A DNA stretch of 6,716 nt from DAOPMC01 sp035392025 (GTDB lineage: Bacteria > Bacillota_I > Bacilli_A > RF39 > UBA660), in contig DAOPMC010000038.1 in assembly GCA_035392025.1 (NCBI GenBank), positions 1-6,716 of the forward strand, given 5' to 3'. Positions 4,778 to 6,716 of this stretch are shown here, piece after piece. The notes below the pieces were generated by a model, which saw only the letters and a list, made by a program, of their open reading frames with translations, was not told the DNA's origin and did not search any database. Each line of letters begins with the position of its first letter. The stretch's first letter is position 1. Position numbers and translations under genes: made by a program.

Positions 4778-6511
4778 ATGAGATTAGGAATATCAAAATC
4801 AAAGAACACTATTAACTATTATATTATTAAAGACTATACAAAAGACGGCAAGCGTTCTACTAAACATGTTGAGAGAATTGGAAACATTAATGAAATTAAA
4901 TTAAAATCCGGAAATCAAGATTATAAAGAATGGTTAAAAGATTATATAAAAATATATAATGACGAGCATTGTAAAAAAGAAATTATTATAATTAAAAAAA
5001 ATAACAAGAAAATTATTGAATCAAATATTAATAGTAGATTTAATATAGGATACTTATTTCTCAAAAAATTATATAATGATTTAAAAATAAAAGATATTTG
5101 CGATGAAATATCTAAAAAGTACAAATATGAATTTGACTTAAATGAAATAGTTTCATATTTAATTTATGCAAGAATCATTTATCCATCTTCAAAATTAGAA
5201 ACATTTAAACAATGTCGTAATTTTATTGAACAGCCCAAATTCAATCTTCACGATGAATATCGAGCACTAAGTTATATTGCAAAAAATTTAGATTACATTC
5301 AAGAAAAATTATTTGAAAATAGTAAGAAAGTAATTAAAAGAAACTCTGAAATAATTTATTATGATTGCACAAATTATTTCTTTGAAATAGGTCAAGATGA
5401 TGATTTAAGAAAATACGGTATTTCTAAAGAAAATAGACCTAACCCTATTGTAGGCATGGGGTTATTTATGGACGGCGATGGTTTACCATTATCGTTTAAT
5501 ATTTACCCAGGCAATCAGAATGAACAAAAAACATTAATTCCTGAAGAATCTAAAATAGTTAATAATTTCAAAATGGATAATACTAAAATGATTTTATGTA
5601 CTGATGCTGGCCTTACATCAGATGAAATAAAAAAATATAATATTAAAGATGGACGTGCTTTTGTAATAACTCAATCATTAAAAAAATTAAAGGCAGAAGA
5701 TTTAAATCAAGTATTTGATGATTCTGATTGGAGAATTGCAGGAGATTTAAAGAATGTATATAATTTAAATAATTTTAAATGCAACGATGAATTAAAAGAG
5801 AAATATTATAATACTTTATTTTATAAAATAATACAAACCGAAACGAAATCAGTTAAACAAGATCTAATTGTAACGTTCTCTTTCAAATATTTTGACTACA
5901 ATAGAAATATAAGAAATAATCAAATTGAAAGAGCTAAAAAATCTATAAATTCCAATCAAGCACCTAGAAAAGGAAAGAATCAAAATGATTATAAAAGGTT
6001 TATTAACAATGCAAAAATAACTGATAGTGGTGAAATAGCAGATATAGATAGTTTAAGTTTAGATGAAGAATTAATTAAAAGCGAAGAAAAATATGATGGG
6101 TATTATGCACTTACAACTAACTTAGTTGGGGATATAGAACAAATTTTAAAAATATCTAAAGGAAGATGGGAAATTGAAGAATCATTTAGAATAATGAAAT
6201 CTGATTTTCTTGCTAGACCTGTCAATTTATCTAGAGAAGATAGAATTAAAGCACATTTCATGACATGTTTTATTTCGTTACTCATTTATAGATTGTTAGA
6301 AAAGAAATTAAATTATAACTATACAACATCTGAAATACTAAAAGAATTAAGAGAAATGAACTTATTGGAATTAAAAGGTGACGGTTATATTCCAGATTAT
6401 ATAAGAACAAATTTAACTGATAATTTACATGAAGTATTTGGCTTTAGAACAGATTATGAAATAAATACATATAATGATTTAAAAAAAATTTTTGACCAAA
6501 TAAAACAATGA
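4778..6511 (+). CDS. IS1634-family DDE transposase
   Basis: A 577-residue transposase that cuts and joins the IS ends. The opening MRLGISKSKNTINYYIIKDY and the HVERIGNINEI stretch are typical of the family N-terminus. Catalytic residues in the RNase H-like fold: D196 in YYDCTNYFFE, D276 in CTDAGL, and E467 in GRWEIEESFRIMK, which shows the R-(3)-E-(6)-K part of the IS4-type signature; the usual Tyr three residues before that Arg is a Ser. The 190-residue gap between the second Asp and the Glu fits the beta-strand insertion domain of IS4-like enzymes. The tail AHFMTCFISLLIYRLLEKKL is also characteristic. An in-frame ATG at 4745 lies upstream of the predicted -10 and is rejected in favour of ATG 4778 with AAGAAGG. 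There are no frameshifts or internal stops; it ends with TGA. Probably functional. Confidence 0.93.
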   Translation: MRLGISKSKNTINYYIIKDYTKDGKRSTKHVERIGNINEIKLKSGNQDYKEWLKDYIKIYNDEHCKKEIIIIKKNNKKIIESNINSRFNIGYLFLKKLYNDLKIKDICDEISKKYKYEFDLNEIVSYLIYARIIYPSSKLETFKQCRNFIEQPKFNLHDEYRALSYIAKNLDYIQEKLFENSKKVIKRNSEIIYYDCTNYFFEIGQDDDLRKYGISKENRPNPIVGMGLFMDGDGLPLSFNIYPGNQNEQKTLIPEESKIVNNFKMDNTKMILCTDAGLTSDEIKKYNIKDGRAFVITQSLKKLKAEDLNQVFDDSDWRIAGDLKNVYNLNNFKCNDELKEKYYNTLFYKIIQTETKSVKQDLIVTFSFKYFDYNRNIRNNQIERAKKSINSNQAPRKGKNQNDYKRFINNAKITDSGEIADIDSLSLDEELIKSEEKYDGYYALTTNLVGDIEQILKISKGRWEIEESFRIMKSDFLARPVNLSREDRIKAHFMTCFISLLIYRLLEKKLNYNYTTSEILKELREMNLLELKGDGYIPDYIRTNLTDNLHEVFGFRTDYEINTYNDLKKIFDQIKQ

Positions 6512-6513
6512 GT

Positions 6514-6524
6514 CACATTACGCA
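6514..6524 (+). repeat. Subterminal inverted repeat, right arm
   Basis: CACATTACGCA, exact reverse complement of 4729-4739, beginning two bases after the transposase stop codon. See the left arm for possible roles. Confidence 0.7.
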
Positions 6525-6538
6525 GTTTTTTTGCAAAT

Positions 6539-6582
6539 AAAAACTCTCAAAACCTTTATAAAATAAGGCCTAGGGAGTTTTT
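6539..6582 (+). terminator. Transposase terminator, probably bidirectional
   Basis: An outer 10-bp stem AAAAACTCTC (6539-6548) with GGGAGTTTTT (6573-6582), one G-T pair, encloses a smaller CCTT/AAGG hairpin (6553-6556 with 6565-6568). The T-run at the 3' side on plus and the matching A-run on the 5' side make it suitable for stopping transcription in both directions, so leftward transcripts entering the IS would also be caught here. Confidence 0.72.
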
Positions 6583-6588
6583 ACTCTC

Positions 6589-6608
6589 TTACAACTGTCA
6601 AAGTCGGG
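6589..6608 (-). repeat. Right terminal inverted repeat of the IS
   Basis: Read inward from the right end it is CCCGACTTTGACAGTTGTAA, matching the left terminal repeat at 17 of 20 positions. It ends directly at the second copy of the 93-bp repeat. Confidence 0.92.
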
Positions 6609-6701
6609 ATTATAACAAATTCATAAAAAAAAAGATATACTTATTTTAGTATATCCATAAATTATTCAATTGAAAAGTTAAATTGACATTTAAATAAAGC
6701 A
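6609..6701 (+). repeat. Right copy of the 93-bp direct repeat (target-site duplication)
   Basis: Perfect copy of 4561-4653. It includes a second copy of the minus-strand extended -10 (6609-6617), which now points into the IS right end, and a second copy of the terminator. Host sequence that was next to the repeat before insertion resumes at 6702. Confidence 0.92.
6625..6655 (-). terminator. Intrinsic terminator (right copy)
   Basis: Exact duplicate of 4577-4607: 8-bp stem, 6-nt loop and nine T residues on the minus strand. It would end leftward transcription from whatever lies to the right before it enters the IS. Confidence 0.72.
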
Positions 6702-6709
6702 TATACAAT
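6683..6709 (+). promoter_or_regulatory. Possible rightward promoter at the window edge
   Basis: A consensus TTGACA (6683-6688) is followed by TACAAT (6704-6709) after a 15-bp spacer, shorter than ideal. It would fire out of the window to the right. The TTGACA lies in the 93-bp repeat while the -10 lies in unique host DNA, so in the left copy the same -35 is joined to the IS end with no matching -10. Weak call, because no downstream gene is visible. Confidence 0.3.
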
Positions 6710-6716
6710 TTAGTCT

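Larger units (their letters stand above)
4654..6608 (+). mobile_element. Complete IS1634-type (IS4-like DDE) insertion sequence, 1955 bp
   Basis: Bounded by 20-bp imperfect terminal inverted repeats starting with CCC, encoding one intact transposase, and flanked by a 93-bp perfect direct repeat. Layout: left inverted repeat, a 124-bp leader holding a terminator and the transposase promoter, the transposase gene, a strong terminator, right inverted repeat. Known of the family: IS1634-like elements make unusually long and variable target duplications, which matches what is seen. The element sits upstream of the pilin operon and carries no passenger gene. Nothing appears broken, so it may still be active. 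Confidence 0.93.

Noticed and set aside
4942..5124. Minus-strand open frame of 60 codons inside the transposase
   Set aside because: Phenylalanine/isoleucine-rich product that simply mirrors lysine/asparagine codons of the transposase; no ribosome site.
6103..6285. Minus-strand open frame of 60 codons inside the transposase
   Set aside because: Lies opposite the catalytic-Glu region, the most conserved part of the transposase; a shadow frame.
6509..6511. TGA read as tryptophan (Mycoplasma code)
   Set aside because: Tryptophan is TGG at the positions checked in the PBP and transposase, no in-frame TGA is found inside the genes, and the transposase ends naturally at this TGA.
4561..6701. 93-bp direct repeats as long terminal repeats of a retroelement or as a recombination-type attachment site pair
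   Set aside because: The enclosed gene is a DDE transposase, terminal inverted repeats lie inside the direct repeats, and there is no reverse transcriptase or integrase; a long target duplication explains it fully.

Overview
The window is strongly A+T-rich and every recognisable gene fits a low-GC member of the Firmicutes (Bacilli/Erysipelotrichia/RF39-like lineages, many of them uncultured gut bacteria). The evidence for this is a class B penicillin-binding protein, Gram-positive-style pilins with the KKGF-TLIE signal, strong Shine-Dalgarno sites of the GGTGAT/GAGGAG type, and U-tract terminators. Tryptophan is written TGG where checked and TGA serves as a stop (end of the transposase), so this is the standard code and not the Mycoplasma one. 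The lineage is inferred; there is no rRNA or other marker in the window.

Layout from left to right. (1) 53-2053, minus: a 666-residue class B penicillin-binding protein, with a weak candidate terminator after it. (2) 2157-2408, plus: an 83-residue DUF2624/YqfT-like protein, divergent from the PBP gene. (3) 2399-3283, minus: endonuclease IV (nfo), convergent with and overlapping the 83-residue gene by 10 bp. (4) 3383-4543, minus: three consecutive pilin-like genes (58, 150 and 146 residues, in order of transcription), the first two almost touching, the third with its own good promoter, and the set closed by a strong terminator at 3310-3334. (5) 4654-6608: a complete, apparently intact 1955-bp insertion sequence of the IS1634 (IS4-like DDE) type, flanked by a perfect 93-bp direct repeat. 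(6) 6702-6716: the resumed host sequence.

The most informative structure is the IS and its 93-bp flanking repeat. The repeat lies exactly outside 20-bp imperfect terminal inverted repeats (17 of 20 matched), so it reads as an exceptionally long target-site duplication, a trait known for IS1634-like elements. The duplicated block carries a minus-strand intrinsic terminator and the -10 region of the pilin operon promoter. Both flanks of the insertion therefore keep this regulatory DNA, and the pilin operon was probably not silenced. Inside the IS, a terminator precedes the transposase promoter and another follows the gene, which suggests an element insulated from its surroundings.

A second structural event is a 32-bp tandem duplication (30 of 32 identical) at the 3' end of the last pilin gene. 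It is not a multiple of three and introduces the present stop codon; the unduplicated reading would have ended three residues later with a different tail. The window shows structural pilins only: no prepilin peptidase, assembly ATPase or platform protein is present, so the apparatus they belong to lies elsewhere. I see no tRNA, rRNA, CRISPR array, riboswitch or wholly new system here.
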